Below are positions 31,206 to 42,668 of a DNA stretch of 64,000 nucleotides, piece after piece. The stretch comes from Adiantum capillus-veneris (taxonomy: Eukaryota > Streptophyta > Polypodiopsida > Polypodiales > Pteridaceae): the NCBI GenBank assembly GCA_014529385.2, contig CM043967.1:12363001-12427000 (forward strand). The letters are read 5' to 3'. The stretch's first letter is position 1; each line of letters begins with the position of its first letter. The position numbers and the translations under genes are program-made. The notes below the pieces were generated by a model, which saw only the letters and a list, made by a program, of their open reading frames with translations, was not told where the DNA came from and searched no databases.

Positions 31206-31641
31206 CTAAAATGTAGAGAAGTAAGTTTGAATGTGACCAAAAGATGAGCGCTTTAGTGGTGTGTGGTACTCAAGACTCTCGAACTTGTAGTGAGCATAAT
31301 GTGCACAGTCGATTTGACTCTTCTCCATTGTCCCAATGCCCTGTATTGTATTGAAGGAAATGGGAGCTAAGCTGAATGGTTGCAATACCGTGTATTGCCA
31401 ACAAGGGGATAGTCTCAAGCATGTAAGTGTGACTATGGTTTCCTCTTTCAGCGAAGAGCATGGTTTTGTAGATGGAGGCAATATGGGTGGTGTAATGTAT
31501 GAAGCGTGACCCACCGGATTTCTCCCAAGTCGCAATACATTGACGTTGTAGAAAAGCTTCATTCACTGGGGAGTCAATTGAAGCATCATGTATCAAGTGT
31601 AATGCATCCCATCTCCCAAACCACTTCTTTATGTCTTGCAT
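31206..31641 (-). pseudogene. LINE C C-terminal Cys-rich region
   Basis: In one frame GHWDNGEESNRLCTLCSLQV, in another EYHTPLKRSSFGHIQTYF; joined near 31270 these resemble the Cys-x2-Cys ... E/H-H end of ORF2 seen also at 6.8 kb (RICRLCQLEPETELHYIC). The 3' untranslated sequence is about 170 bp (31205-31032). Confidence 0.68.
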
Positions 31642-31761
31642 CCATTCCGTGCTCGAGATCTTGCTTTTATGTGTCTTTTGAACTTTTTTCCTTGCTTCTC
31701 ATGTAATTGTAGGAAGTCGATGTGAGGGGTTTTTGCGTATCTTTATCATGTACACAATACT

Positions 31762-33341
31762 TTACATGCCCATAACCTCAATTGGAAGAGATCTCGACTC
31801 AAGAAGTAGGAGCATATGCATATAGTGTTTGTGTCTTAACTTGGAGAAATTTGTAAGAAAACGCTTTTGGACATTGTCAAACTCTTTCCAAGTAGACTTT
31901 GAGATGCTTTCGCCCCACACTTCAACTCTATAAAGGAGAATTGGTGTCACCAATCCACCAAAAAGATACTTCTAGAGAACCCAACGCTTGATGTTTTCCG
32001 CCTTACACATGTTTTCAAATGCATAATATGCTCTCTTTCCCGCTTCCAAACGACACATAGCACATTCATGCCACTCGTGATTGGACCGAACCTCAAGGCC
32101 AAGGTACCAAAAGCTCTCAACAAATTCAAGTGTCTCATTGTTGTACACAATGCATGGCTTCTCCTTATGGTTGGTTTTTACAAGCAAAACTTTTGTTTTG
32201 GATTCATTCACAATCAGTCCACTATGCAAACAAAAACTCTCAAAGACAACCATAAGCTTTTGTGTATCTTCTAAAATGTGTGCTAGAAGCACTACATCAT
32301 CTGCATGCAACAAAAGCATTATTACCACATAATGACCTCTTCAATGCCTTCTTCTTGCATAAGGTCAAGTACCATTTGTTCCAATTGATCGATGTATAGA
32401 CCAAAGAGAGTTGGTGACTATGGACATCCTTGCTTAACCCCAATAGTGCTTAAGAAATTTTTTAAAATTTCTCTTCCCATGGGCAATTGACACATCACCT
32501 TCTCATAGATTCGAGTTACCGCAAGCATAACCTCACTTGGCGCTTGGAGTTTTTTCATCCTTCTCCACAAATTGTTATGTGGAATCATATCAAAATCTTT
32601 CTTAGAGTCCACAAAACAATAATGCAATAGCTTGTCTTTCAACCGACTTTCCTCCATGAGAAAACGAAGAGTGACAAAATGACCAATGGTGCTATGGCAT
32701 CACGAAAACCTGCTTGTTCTTTTGCACGCTTGTCATTCTCTTTAGCCCAATCACTCAATTTTATCTCCATTATGCATCCAAACAACTTCTCCATAAGAGA
32801 ACCAATCATTATAGTCCGGTAGTTGTTTACATTCTTTACATCCCCTCCTTTATGCAAAGGCTTCACCCAGTTAGTACTCCAATCATAAGGCATACCATGT
32901 TGAAGTGCAAGGTTGAATATATCACACATCCACTCCTGGGTAAAATCTTCCGTCCATTTGATCATCTCCGGTTTGATACCTTAAAGATTTTCCGCTTTGC
33001 GAGTGGTCAACTTTTCAATCCCACCGCATACATCCTCAATAGTAAAAAAAGAGGACATACATGGGAGTGAACCGTAAAATAGCATTTTTTTCAGCATTTG
33101 GTTGCTCATATAATTGCCTACAATGTGTGTACATATCCACAAGACTCAAGTTACCAAAATTCTCAACCCGCTTGCCCCTCAAGTTTCTCCAAAATCTTCC
33201 ACATGCACGTACCTTTTCTTGGACTTGAAAAAGTTGTTGCTTTACTTCCCATCTTCTTCTCTTCTTTTGAATCAATGCCTTGTATGTATGCAAATGACTT
33301 TGATAGTTGTCTTTATCCATAGTTGCATCAAGTTTTATCAA
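31762..33341 (-). pseudogene. LINE C reverse transcriptase
   Basis: 33341-33036 is the linker (KALIQKKRRRWEVKQQ, RFWRNLRGK). 32965-32639 has FTQEWMCDIFNLALQHGMP, WVKPLHKGGDVKNVNNYRT and AKEQAGFRD, the first RT motifs. 32657-32418 has CFVDSKKDFDMIPHNNLW (motif A) and GVKQGCP. 32328-31972 has LLHADDVVLLA, where the usual Tyr/Phe before A-D-D is His and both Asp residues are kept, then GLIVNESKTKVLLV and FWYLGLEV. 31953-31762 is the thumb. The enzyme primes on nicked genomic DNA. Five separate frames make it inactive. Confidence 0.87.
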
Positions 33342-33469
33342 GGACTTTTGAGTATCTTGACATTCTTTATTACACCACCTTTTGCATGATCTATCTTTGT
33401 TGATACCATGGAGATAATTTATGTCAAAGCATTCTTCATCACAAGAACAAATAACTTTCTTGAAATCTT

Positions 33470-34360
33470 CTCATTTAGTTTTCAATGGTGCGTCATATTG
33501 AAACTTTGTCGTCCATAACTTTTGCTCTGTATATTGATGTTCGTTTGAAATCCATACATAGTGATAACTTGTTTTCTTTTTTGTTGAGATTATCATGCTT
33601 AGTTGCTTCTTACATGCAAGGTTAATACATAAGGTCCGAAGGTCTCTTTTCAGAGTCCATTGGTCAAACATAAAACTCTTTATGCGATACATGATGGCTT
33701 CCGAGAGTAGCACATAGTCAATCACACTATCCCCATTGTGTTTTCAATATATAAATCCATTGGCTCCACTCCACAAAGATACACCATTGGCAATGAGCAT
33801 ATCCGCTATTACATATGTGTAAAAGTAACTTTCCATAGTGATCCGACTCTTTTGCATCCATTGAAGTATGATCATACAAGTGAACTTCCTCCAACTCCCT
33901 TGAAATATATGGTATATTAAATTGTTGAATATCATGTTGCAATGTTTTTGTGCGAGCATTCATATCCCCAAATACAATAACATCACCTTCGCCTTTGAAA
34001 TAAGCAATGTCCTCTTCCAAATTTTAAAAAATGGATGATTTCTATCCATGCAAGCATAAAAGGGAGAATTATGATGAAGAATATAACAACCGACTACAAA
34101 AATGGATGCTCTTTTTGGTGTCATAATTTTCAGTCATGCATAACGTTTTCACTTGTCATCTTTCACAATTGATACAAAATCTTCCAATCCTTTCTTAACC
34201 ATACATGCTACCCTCCTTTCCCTTTTTGTTGCTTGAGATTATTTGACCACATCAAAGAATGTACATTATAATCCTCCAAGCCGTTAATTCTTTGTGTATC
34301 ATGCTCCCAAGTTTCAACAAGGAGTACAACATCGGCTTTCCTTGTTAGTTTATCAATGCC
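33470..34360 (-). pseudogene. LINE C endonuclease
   Basis: Reading from about 34355: ADVVLLVETWEHDTQ (Glu of the nuclease), GLEDYNVHSLMWSN, KGKGGVACMVKKGLEDF, then EDIAYFKGEGDVIVFGDMNART (34015-33950, the G-D-x-N strand) and SVIDYVLLSEAIMYRI (33730-33680), with YVWISNEHQY near 33550. The series equals an APE-type endonuclease (E-T-x, G-G-V-A, G-D-M-N-A-R, D-Y-x-L). Frame changes near 34020 and 33900. Confidence 0.8.
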
Positions 34361-34442
34361 AACCCCTTCCCATTCCATGGGTATTATTGTAATTTCGAAA
34401 GCATATTTTTTATTGTAACGTGGCCTCGTAGTTCGTGCATCC

Positions 34443-35064
34443 TTATTTGCTCGAGGGACTCCTTGGACACATTTTCTTCATGAGAGATCTCCTTGTTTTT
34501 CTTATTCTTTTGCTCATATGCCTTGTGACACATATTTTGTTGCTTAATAGTGCGATCTTTATATACAAAACATTTAGTATCCCTGAAATAGATCTACTTA
34601 TTATCAAGGATAATGTTTCGTTTGGTCTCATCCGGCATGGTGCATATAATTGGCCATTCTCCGGAGCAAGGAGCTCCTTGCTTACCCACTCTATGTGCTC
34701 CATAGACCATAACTCTGGGCATGTCAAAGTGGGTTTTAAAGAAATCTTCAATAACAATGGCAAGATAAGGAAGCGTCTCTAACTTCTCTTCGGTAATTCC
34801 ACAAATAACAATGTTCTTGGAATGTCGCTCCCGTTCCTTCAACTCCTCCACATCCACACTCTCAACATTCTTTGTTTGATCCATAGATTGCATGAGGGAG
34901 GAATTAGGAACCACATTGTTACCACATACATCAACCCAATACTTGTTTATGCATACATTTTTCATGTCGCATACATCCCGGCTCACGGTGTCAAATTTCT
35001 CATCTTTCAATACATGGTCATGCTCTACTTTGCTCATACGCTCCTTCAAAGCATTGAAGTCCAC
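34443..35064 (-). pseudogene. LINE C ORF1 protein
   Basis: The frame from ATG 35064 starts with MDFNALKERMSKVEHDHVL, a coiled-coil-like segment, and continues to VEELKERERHSKNIVICGIT, LPYLAIVIEDFFKTHFDMPR and VMVYGAHRVGKQ, which follows the L1-type RRM pattern (N-I-x-I-x-G ... A-H-R-x-G). It is interrupted at 34594 and continues in 34763-34443, where KIALLSNKICVTRHMSKRIRK-like wording gives the C-terminal domain. This type of ORF1 differs from the DUF4283 type of copies A and B. Confidence 0.75.
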
Positions 35065-35164
35065 AAGAGAGAATTTACATTCCTTGATTCCTCTTCAAGT
35101 TGCATCAAACGTGTTGTTTGCATCTCAAGTGTGCTCTTGAGATTCTCATTCTCAACCACAAGAA

Positions 35165-35209
<45 letters not shown>
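35165..35209. repeat. Compound microsatellite (GT)n(GA)n
   Basis: Ten GT units followed by twelve GA units at the 5' end of LINE C. Confidence 0.95.
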
Positions 35210-35214
<5 letters not shown>

Positions 35215-35861
35215 ATGAGTAAAAAAAAGTAAAACTTTTTTTATAAATAGTGTGTAGGGTGTGTGTGTGTAGCTGTTTTACTTATATAATAAAACATAAA
35301 TAAACTTTTAAGCTCAAAAGATAGCTGGCTTTAGAAGACAATGGTTAGTACAAAAACAACTAAGTCTTAAAATTATTTATGTACATTGTTATAAAAATGA
35401 GATCTCATTCTAGTGTAAAAGTACATTAGCTGATCCAAAAAAGTATATCTCAAGAAGTAGTAAGAGTCTGTGATGTCAAGGACAATCATTTGCTTTAAGC
35501 CAAAAAAAAATCCAAGGAAGGATAGAGTCTCACCTGCATCCATTCAAACAAGACAACATATACGTTAGCCGTGGATGTGTTTTACAGGTGTCAACGGACT
35601 ATATGAGTTGTTATCCATATCTCAACTTACAATTTTTTTAACTTAAAACCACGGGGGATTCACTTTTCTATTCCATATGGTACCACGTGAGTGTACAATA
35701 GGGGGGTTCTCGCAAGTGTGCATAAGTGTATACAATAGGGGTAGTCCCCCCAAAACTTTCATGCACATACCATAAGTTTAAAGGGGGGGGGGAGGGAGGT
35801 GGGGAGGAGGAAGGGTAAGAGAATACTATCGGGTGTTATCCGTTTTTATTCTATCGGCAAT

Positions 35862-35930
<69 letters not shown>

Positions 35931-36136
35931 TAGGCCCTCAAGAAGAAGAAGAAGAATAATAATAAGTAAAAGAAATGTACATTGAAACTAGAGAGGGAAG
36001 AGGGCTTGGTTTGATGCAAATGGCTCATAGTCAATGACATATTGTAAGTTGATTGCAGGCCAAGAAGAGAGCAAGAGAGAGTATTTGATAGATTTAATAG
36101 TACAATTGAATGCTTCAAGTTTTGGAGCCCACTTCA

Positions 36137-36208
<72 letters not shown>

Positions 36209-37760
36209 TTTCACAAAGTTTTCTTTTAGACATCTCATGTAGTATTTCTCTTTCACATGTATGGTTCACCTATGGTTATTCTTAAGGTTCTGACTTGAGA
36301 TTTGAAGTGCTTATCTATTATAGTCATTTATTTCTTTAAAAAAAGTAAAGCACTTTTAGATTTGCAAAGTATTCTAGTTCAAAGAGTTAAGTATACTCGT
36401 TCATTAGCAAGCTTTAAATCCCATGTGGGAATCCTATAAAGTAGGTGGCACATGTGAATTTGAAAATCTGGTCTTTGTAGAGGAGAAATATTGGAAAAAA
36501 ACTATGTACACGTGAAATGAAATTTTGATGTTTTATTACATCTAGAAAATAAAAATGTAGTAATAGTAGTAGAAGAAGTATCCCTATCAAAAATTGTTCA
36601 AACATCACTTGAACTCAAAGATAAAATAAGTCGAAATCTTTACCTACATCCATCATGCAAACAAAAAGATCATCAGTATTTTTGTTTAGTCATGGAATGC
36701 ATGTATAGAACGGACTCTACAGTTGTCATCCATGTCCCCTTTATCCATGAATTCAGAACTGTTCATTTAGTGCTATGTTTGCGTATGACAGCAAGGATAA
36801 TCTACTCTAGACCAATTAAAACTTGATAGAGAGGATTCTTAGAGCACTAAAAAAGTATAATAAAGTAAAATTTTTTCCCTCATAGTTTAGCAAAGTATAG
36901 GGTAAGAAATGTTCCTAGCCCTCTATCAATAGAAAAACTCAAGTCCAACATAGTGTCTAGTAGAGTTATAAAAATCCGGCTATAACCACATAAAATTTAG
37001 ACTTTAACAACTACTTTTGAAGAGTTACATTAATGTAAGGAGAATGACATTCTTAGGGTCTGGTTCTATTTATGCAACATTATTTTTGGAAGAAAGGATG
37101 TTCTTTTACTCTTTATGTAGAGTAGAAAAACTGTTTTATCCTCTGTCAAAGTAGCTGTTACCATAAGTAAGCAAGAAAAACCATTAAAAACTACTTTGTA
37201 TTTTATGTCCAAACAATACTCTCCAAATTAGTGTAATTTAAGTATACTTAAGTTGATTAACTGACTTTCTAAGTCCTAAGAAGAAAAAAATGAATGTAAA
37301 AAATATATATCCGTCCACCTGATTAGAGGAGGAAGAAATCATGGCCTGAGCATCCATCCTTTTTTCCGCCATGATAGCCGACGTAAAATGTATTTTGCTT
37401 GCCTCAAAACTGTGTGTCACCAACAATTTTGCTATGTATGAACAACAGGATGTATGTACTATTAATTGAGCAAAGTGTTTGATCAGTGAGTTGACTAGGA
37501 AAAGAGGCTAGCTTAAAAAAATAAAAACAAGCACTACTCTGAGTATCGAGAGTTATGAAGTCTTCTTGCTTGTGTGAATGGGTTTAATACTGAAGCTGCT
37601 CGTGCAAGAAAGTATGCAAGTCGACTTGTATGTATTAAGGCTAAACTAGAAGCAACCATGGGCCATAATGTGTATAGAGAATGCATTCGACAAATCCAGT
37701 GTAGTAAGCACTATTGAAAGCCCAATATATAGCCAAACTGGGCTCCGATGTGTGTGTCTC
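35210..37760. other. No recognisable gene; AT-rich with two (CT)n(AC)n tracts
   Basis: Nothing in any frame resembles a known protein. There is a G-rich run at 35782-35800 and compound microsatellites (CT)n(AC)n at 35864-35927 and 36140-36206. The open frames across these tracts (Leu/Ser/His or Arg/Glu repeats) are products of the dinucleotides. Confidence 0.7.

Positions 37761-37762
<2 letters not shown>

Positions 37763-37847
<85 letters not shown>
37763..37847. repeat. Compound microsatellite (GT)n(GA)n
   Basis: About 19 GT then 23 GA units, 70 bp before the left end of element E3. Confidence 0.96.
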
Positions 37848-37850
<3 letters not shown>

Positions 37851-37915
37851 AGAACGACAAGGTTCGTTTCCATTTGCAATTTACTGTGCAGCAAGTTGAG
37901 ACAAGCAATCCCCTG

Positions 37916-38005
37916 TGTTAGATAAGGGGAACTATAATCTAGGATTCCACCTCCCAACCACCCACTATATAGCATGGCTCCTAGCCCTTTGTCCTAGTTG
38001 GACTC
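37916..38005 (-). repeat. E3 3' LTR, outer part
   Basis: TGTTAGATAAGGGGAACTA and onward matches 48214-48303 with few differences (both have CACCTCCCAACCACCCA and TATATAGCATGGCT). The match stops at TTGGACTC where E2 begins. Confidence 0.92.
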
Positions 38006-38687
38006 TGTTGGGAGAAGAGGGGGAGATCGACCGCTTAAAGTACTCAACATAAGCTTTCAAGCCATCACCATCAAACTGTCCACCTCTTCTTCCAATTTCC
38101 AAGCACACACACTCACCTAGACTATGACACACACACACACACACAGTAAACAGAGAATTGATATAGACAAGCTTGTAAGGAGGTGTAAGAGATGTGTAAG
38201 AGATGGAGACTAGATTAGAGAGTACACAGCAAAATAACCATAGCTTAAGAGAGTAGAGAAGAGAATCTACAAGAGAAAGGCCTAAATCTAGCCCCAAACT
38301 CCACGGCACCTCTCTTGTGGAGTTGGTATTTAATATATTATTTTTGAGTTTGAGGTGCCAAAAATTGAGGCCCCTCTTTTACAACCACTTCACTTTTGTA
38401 AATGAGTGAAGCTCATTAGTTCTTGCATGACCCATAAGGGGAGTTCTCACTACAAATATTTACAGAGCCATAGTGGCTTATTGAAATGAGATTCTAAGAT
38501 ACTGTGCAACTATAAAATGGCCAAGAATAATTGCCGTCGCCTCTTCATCAACTCCCCGCATTCCACTCTACAAAATCATCATCAACTCAATTAGTAAAAT
38601 AAATAGACAGCACATAATTAACCATTACGCCCAGCTATCCCAATTGCAGTTAACCACTACAACAGGAGGGTGCCCAGTCTCATAACA
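38006..38687 (-). repeat. E2 3' LTR, 682 bp
   Basis: Plus-strand ends TGTTGGGAG and CTCATAACA, i.e. TGTTATGAG ... on the minus strand, directly after a polypurine tract. The outer end touches the GACTC duplication. It contains CACACACACACA and a pair of GTGTAAGAGATG words near 38185-38205. Confidence 0.88.
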
Positions 38688-38699
38688 TCCCTCCCACCA
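38688..38699 (-). promoter_or_regulatory. E2 polypurine tract
   Basis: On the minus strand TGGTGGGAGGGA precedes the LTR start TGTTATGAG. It would prime plus-strand synthesis. Confidence 0.82.
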
Positions 38700-38735
38700 G
38701 GGATAGCAACTGTCCTCAGTTGCTCAATAGAGAAA

Positions 38736-40868
38736 TCAACTGGACCGTGAGTGATGGGAAGTGTGGAAAAGGTTGGGAAAGTTGCGAAAAAACTTTTCAG
38801 GCATCCATTTGGCATCCTCTCTAGGGTGGCCCTTGAAAGTCAAAAGGTAACGGTTATAAACCATTCCAGTGCGTGTAGTGGTGGTCTCATGGTCAACTAT
38901 TTTGTCAGGGATGAGTTGCTCTTCTTGGTCTACAAGTGAAGGTGGGTCTTCGTAAATGTGGTGTGTAGGTAGGGGTCCTCTGAATGGTCGTAAAAGACTA
39001 ATGTGAAATGCATTGTGAATGTGCCAATGTGCAGGTAATTCTAAACGAAAAGAAACATCATTAATGACAGCTGAAATTTTGAAAGGTCCATAAAAACGAG
39101 GAGCAAGCTTAACAAAGACATTAGTATCAACACTTTTGATCCTTCGTTTTTCGATGCGAAGTAAAACATGATCACCTTCTTTGAATTGGTGTGCCTTGCG
39201 GTGCTTGTTAGCATGCTTGGTGTAAAGTTCTTGTGAGTGTTTAATGGCAAAATGCACACTTGCATAAATATCATGAGAGTCAGTAGTGAAATCATCAGCG
39301 GCAGGCACAACATTAGAAAGACGTGAAGCAGGAGTAGGAAGTGAGTGACCATAGACAATTTCAAATGGAGACTTACCCGTGGCAGTGTGAGTGGTGTTGT
39401 ATGCAAATTGCAAAATATGTATGTAATCATCCCATTTCTTAGGTTGAGAAGAAACATAAGCCTTTAGCAAATCAATGATTGTGCGATTTGTGACTTCAGT
39501 TTGACCATTGGATTCAGGATGAAATGTAGAAGTGAAGTCAAGTGTAGTGCCAAGATTTTCAAACACAGTAGTCCAAAAAGCACTACAAAATTTTGAATCT
39601 CGATCAGAAATAATCACTTTAGGCAAACCATGATGTGGGAAAACAGTCTTAAGAAACAAAAGTGCAGCTTGATGTGCTGTGAGTGTTTTCTTACATGGAA
39701 CGAAGTACGCTTGTTTAGAGAAACGATCAATAATAGTCCATATCATGTCATGTTTGTGCGTTGTGAGTGGGAAACCAGTAACAAAATCCATTGAAATATG
39801 TTCCCAAGGTCTTTCAGGAATGGGGAGAGGGTGTAAAAGTCCCAATTTCTTACCTGTAGCTGCTTTGATTTTTTGACAAATCAAACAAGTGGACACATAC
39901 TGTTTAACATCCATTCTCATAGTAGGCCAATAGAAATCACGACATAAATTTTTAAAAGTTGCAGCAAATCCTCTATGTCCAGCATAAGGTGGTTTGTGCA
40001 ATTCTTCAATAATTAATGTACGAAAAGATTTAGTCACACACAATTTTTGTTTGAAATAAAGGAAGTTTTCTTGAATAGTGTATTCGAGAAATGTGTGTAC
40101 AGAATTATCAAGCATGTGCAACCATGTCGTTTTGAAGTCATCGTCATGTGCATAAGTGTCAGGCATAGTGTCAGGCATAGTGTCAAATGAAGTTCCCGTA
40201 GTGGTTGATAGATGATTAAGTGAGGGTCTTCTACTCAAGGCATCAGCTACAACGTTTTCTTTACCAGGCTGGTATTGAATGTTGGGCTGAAAACTTTGAA
40301 TAAAAGCGGCCCACTTAATATGTCTATCATCTATTAAAGGCTGAGAAAGTAAATATTTGATACTTTGTTGATCAGTTTTAATGATCAAGTCAGTACCCAT
40401 TACATAGTGTTTCCAGATTTTCAATGCATGTACCACAGCAGTCAATTCTTTATCATAAGTACTGAACTTTATTTCAGACGGTTTGAATTTACGACTTTCG
40501 AAAGCAATGGGATGGTTATCTTGCATAAGGACTGCACCGATACCTTTACCACTAGCATCAGTGACTACCGCAAAGAATGGTCGTTCAAAATCAGGCAATT
40601 GCAATACAGGTGCATTAGTCAAAGCATGTTTAAGTGCATTAAATGAGCTTTCTTGCAAATCAGTCCATTCATAAGGCGTGTTTTTCTTCAACAAGAGAGT
40701 CAAATAATGTGCTTTGTAAGCAAAATTCCGAACAAATTTCCTGTAATAGCTGCAAAGACCAAGAAAAGATCGTAGCTCATGCAAGTTTTTGGGTCTAGGC
40801 CAGGATTGAATGACTTCAATTTTCTTTGGATCGACATGAATTCCTTTACCCGATACAATATGTCCCAA
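38736..40868 (-). CDS. E2 pol: RT thumb, RNase H, integrase and chromodomain-like tail
   Basis: A 710-codon open frame. Residues 1-60 are the RT end ([25 protein letters not shown]). RNase H spans about 95-215 with Asp104 (VVTDASGKG), Glu141 (YDKELTAV), Asp166 (IKTDQQS) and Asp209 (NVVADALSR). The integrase zinc finger uses His291, His298, Cys328 and Cys331; the core has Asp361 (SMDFVTGF), Asp422 (IISDRDSKF) and Glu458 (NGQTEVTNR), with the Asp-35-Glu spacing exact. The C-terminal region has [20 protein letters not shown] and, at about 665-695, [18 protein letters not shown], a chromodomain-like tail. No internal stop. It lacks its own start because it should be read through from the upstream frame. 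Confidence 0.95.
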   Translation of the reverse strand: MGHIVSGKGIHVDPKKIEVIQSWPRPKNLHELRSFLGLCSYYRKFVRNFAYKAHYLTLLLKKNTPYEWTDLQESSFNALKHALTNAPVLQLPDFERPFFAVVTDASGKGIGAVLMQDNHPIAFESRKFKPSEIKFSTYDKELTAVVHALKIWKHYVMGTDLIIKTDQQSIKYLLSQPLIDDRHIKWAAFIQSFQPNIQYQPGKENVVADALSRRPSLNHLSTTTGTSFDTMPDTMPDTYAHDDDFKTTWLHMLDNSVHTFLEYTIQENFLYFKQKLCVTKSFRTLIIEELHKPPYAGHRGFAATFKNLCRDFYWPTMRMDVKQYVSTCLICQKIKAATGKKLGLLHPLPIPERPWEHISMDFVTGFPLTTHKHDMIWTIIDRFSKQAYFVPCKKTLTAHQAALLFLKTVFPHHGLPKVIISDRDSKFCSAFWTTVFENLGTTLDFTSTFHPESNGQTEVTNRTIIDLLKAYVSSQPKKWDDYIHILQFAYNTTHTATGKSPFEIVYGHSLPTPASRLSNVVPAADDFTTDSHDIYASVHFAIKHSQELYTKHANKHRKAHQFKEGDHVLLRIEKRRIKSVDTNVFVKLAPRFYGPFKISAVINDVSFRLELPAHWHIHNAFHISLLRPFRGPLPTHHIYEDPPSLVDQEEQLIPDKIVDHETTTTRTGMVYNRYLLTFKGHPREDAKWMPEKFFRNFPNLFHTSHHSRSS

Positions 40869-42343
40869 ATATTCAATTTCACATTGGAAAAATGAACTCT
40901 TTCAGGATTCAAATACAAGTGATTTTGTGCAAGCAGATCAAATACACGTGTTAAATGTTGCTTATGGTCTTCTTCAGATTTACTGAATACCAAAATGTCA
41001 TCAAAAAATACAATCACAAAATCTTGATGGTCAATGAAAATTCGATTCATCATGCGTGTGAATGTAGCTGGTGCATTTGTCAAACCAAATGGCATGACAA
41101 GAAATTCATAGTGCCCAGTTTGTGTTCTGAAAGCAGTTTTGTAGACATCATGTTCAAACATTTTGACTTGGTGATATCCTGATTTAAGGTCAATTTTGCT
41201 AAAGATGTTTGCCCCTTTCAGTTTGTCTAGTAGATCATCCACTCTAGGAATAGGAAACCTATTCTTAATGGTGATCTTGTTTAAAGCCCTGTAGTCAATA
41301 CACATAGGAAATGTTCCATTTTTCTTCTTAACAAGAAGTACCGGAGCTCCGTATGGTGAACTACTAGGTCGGATTAGCCCTCGGTCAAGTAAATCAGTGA
41401 TTTGAGTTTGTATTTCCCTGTGTGCGGTAGGATTTACACGATAAGGTGCTCTACAAGGAGGTTCACTACCCGGTATGATGTCAATTTGGTGGTCTTCTGG
41501 GCGTGATGGTGGAATTCCAGGTGGGAGATCATGCATGAAACAATCTTTAAATTGTGAGAGAAATTCATCGTGTGTGGAGTTACGTGAAGTTTCAGTTTCA
41601 ACAGAAATTTGATTTACCAATACTAGATATGTTTTCCCCTGTTTTCGAATTGCTCGTTTGGCTTGAGTGTGAGAGAGGAGTGGAAATTTTTGATGTGCCA
41701 GTGTTGCTTGGATGGAGAATTTTTTATTATTATGAGTGAGAGACATTGTACGTATTTTATAATTAATCAACGGGTCAAATTCATGACGAAATGGCATTCC
41801 CAAAATCATATCGAGTCCATGCAATGGTGCTACCAAAAATGTACGTGCTTGTGTGAATTCACCAATGCAAACTTCAACAGTGACTTGAGTTTTACAATTA
41901 AAACGTTGATTATTGAAAACAGTTTTGACCTTGTGGGGTGATGAAATTTCAGAGAGTGATAGTTGTTGTGCCAATCGTGTGGAAATGAAATCATGGCTAC
42001 TACCATCATCTAGCAGAATGGTGACATTTTGACCCTTAACAGTGCCTTGCACTTTAAACAAAGTGTGAGGAGATATAGGAGTACCTGAGGATGGGTTGTC
42101 ATCGTTATCATAATCAGGATCATATCCCTCACCGTAGTTAACTTCCACTTCATTGTCGTCGGGTGTAGTATCTTCGATGAGGTTAAGAGTAGCTCCGTTG
42201 GGGCGGTTGTTGTTGAAGGGTTTTTGACTTGAATTCCTGTTGACTCCATTTGAATGGCCATTGGATTGACCATTGCCCTTAGCATGACCATTTGGGCACT
42301 TATCTGCATAGTGACCATACTGAAAGCATTTAAAACACTTCAC
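40700..42343 (-). CDS. E2 gag C-terminus, protease and RT
   Basis: Residues 3-16 are a CCHC knuckle ([14 protein letters not shown]). The protease motif at 112-114 is Asp-Asp-Gly in [15 protein letters not shown], where Asp-Ser-Gly is usual, so activity is doubtful. RT starts near 290 ([14 protein letters not shown]) with [15 protein letters not shown], motif [22 protein letters not shown] and motif [12 protein letters not shown] (both catalytic Asp). The correct reading leaves this frame at a five-A run (40888-40892, plus strand), where one base is missing relative to the continuing pol frame; the last 60 codons of this frame are therefore out of phase. The upstream gag part is in another frame (42597-42340). 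Confidence 0.93.
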   Translation of the reverse strand: MKCFKCFQYGHYADKCPNGHAKGNGQSNGHSNGVNRNSSQKPFNNNRPNGATLNLIEDTTPDDNEVEVNYGEGYDPDYDNDDNPSSGTPISPHTLFKVQGTVKGQNVTILLDDGSSHDFISTRLAQQLSLSEISSPHKVKTVFNNQRFNCKTQVTVEVCIGEFTQARTFLVAPLHGLDMILGMPFRHEFDPLINYKIRTMSLTHNNKKFSIQATLAHQKFPLLSHTQAKRAIRKQGKTYLVLVNQISVETETSRNSTHDEFLSQFKDCFMHDLPPGIPPSRPEDHQIDIIPGSEPPCRAPYRVNPTAHREIQTQITDLLDRGLIRPSSSPYGAPVLLVKKKNGTFPMCIDYRALNKITIKNRFPIPRVDDLLDKLKGANIFSKIDLKSGYHQVKMFEHDVYKTAFRTQTGHYEFLVMPFGLTNAPATFTRMMNRIFIDHQDFVIVFFDDILVFSKSEEDHKQHLTRVFDLLAQNHLYLNPERVHFSNVKLNIWDILYRVKEFMSIQRKLKSFNPGLDPKTCMSYDLFLVFAAITGNLFGILLTKHII

Positions 42344-42530
42344 CTTTTTGTTACCATTAGAATTTGGAGGAAAACGCTGGTTGAAAGGATGTTGGTCGCC
42401 TCGTTGCTGAGTGTTGTTGTGGTTGTTGCTCGTATGAGGTTGAGCAGTGGCAGGAGGATTGTCAAATCTTCGTCTTTTGAAAAAGGTACGGCTTTGGTGT
42501 TTGCTCTGTCAGAGTTAGGAGAGAAAGGAG
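42340..42530 (-). pseudogene. E2 gag remnant (middle part)
   Basis: Minus-strand wording [19 protein letters not shown] and a Thr-rich stretch precedes the zinc knuckle by one frame change near 42345. The capsid domain expected further upstream is missing: the sequence passes directly into the shortened 5' LTR at about 42531. Confidence 0.6.
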
Positions 42531-42583
42531 GTCTCCTGTTGTAGTGGTTAACTGCAATTGGGAGGGTACCCAGTCTCGTAACA
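42531..42583 (-). repeat. E2 5' LTR, truncated to its outer 53 bp and partly inverted
   Basis: The outer part GAGGGTACCCAGTCTCGTAACA matches the 3' LTR end GAGGGTGCCCAGTCTCATAACA. Immediately inside, the 3' LTR has CCAATTGCAGTTAACC-ACTACAACAGG while here the same bases are present as their reverse complement (CCTGTTGTAGT-GGTTAACTGCAATTGG). The remaining some 630 bp of LTR, the primer binding site and the gag start are absent. Confidence 0.85.
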
Positions 42584-42588
42584 GACTC

Positions 42589-42651
42589 CCTTTCCACACT
42601 GCCTAGCCCGGCCTTGCCCTTGTCTAGTCTGGCCTTGCCGTTGTCCTGAAA
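42589..42651 (-). repeat. E3 3' LTR, inner part
   Basis: CCTTTCCACACTGCCTAGCC to TTGTCCTGAAA matches 48304-48366 (CCTTTCCACATTGCC ... TTGTCCTGACA). With 37916-38005 it rebuilds one LTR of 153 bp. Confidence 0.9.
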
Positions 42652-42668
42652 TTACTCCCCCCTGAAAG
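42652..42668 (-). promoter_or_regulatory. E3 polypurine tract
   Basis: On the minus strand CTTTCAGGGGGGAGTAA stands right in front of the LTR. Confidence 0.82.

Larger units (their letters stand above)
31205..35165 (-). mobile_element. LINE copy C, near full length, decayed (minus strand)
   Basis: In minus-strand order there are ORF1 (35064-34440), an APE endonuclease (34360-33470), RT (33340-31970), and a C-terminal Cys region (31640-31210). The element spans about 4 kb, a reasonable size for a LINE with short untranslated ends. It is bounded at its 5' side by a (GT)n(GA)n tract (35165-35209) and at its 3' side by another (31031-30954). Stops and frame changes occur in all domains. Details are in the entries below. 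Confidence 0.82.
38006..42583 (-). mobile_element. Chromovirus E2, nested in the E3 LTR, nearly intact coding
   Basis: E2 lies between two copies of GACTC (38001-38005 and 42584-42588), the 5-bp target duplication, in the middle of an E3 LTR. It has a complete 3' LTR (38006-38687), a polypurine tract and a gag-pol with only one frame change. The 5' LTR (right side) is reduced to about 53 bp and the primer binding site and start of gag are missing, so it can no longer replicate. The intact appearance of pol suggests it is the youngest large element in the window. Confidence 0.92.
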
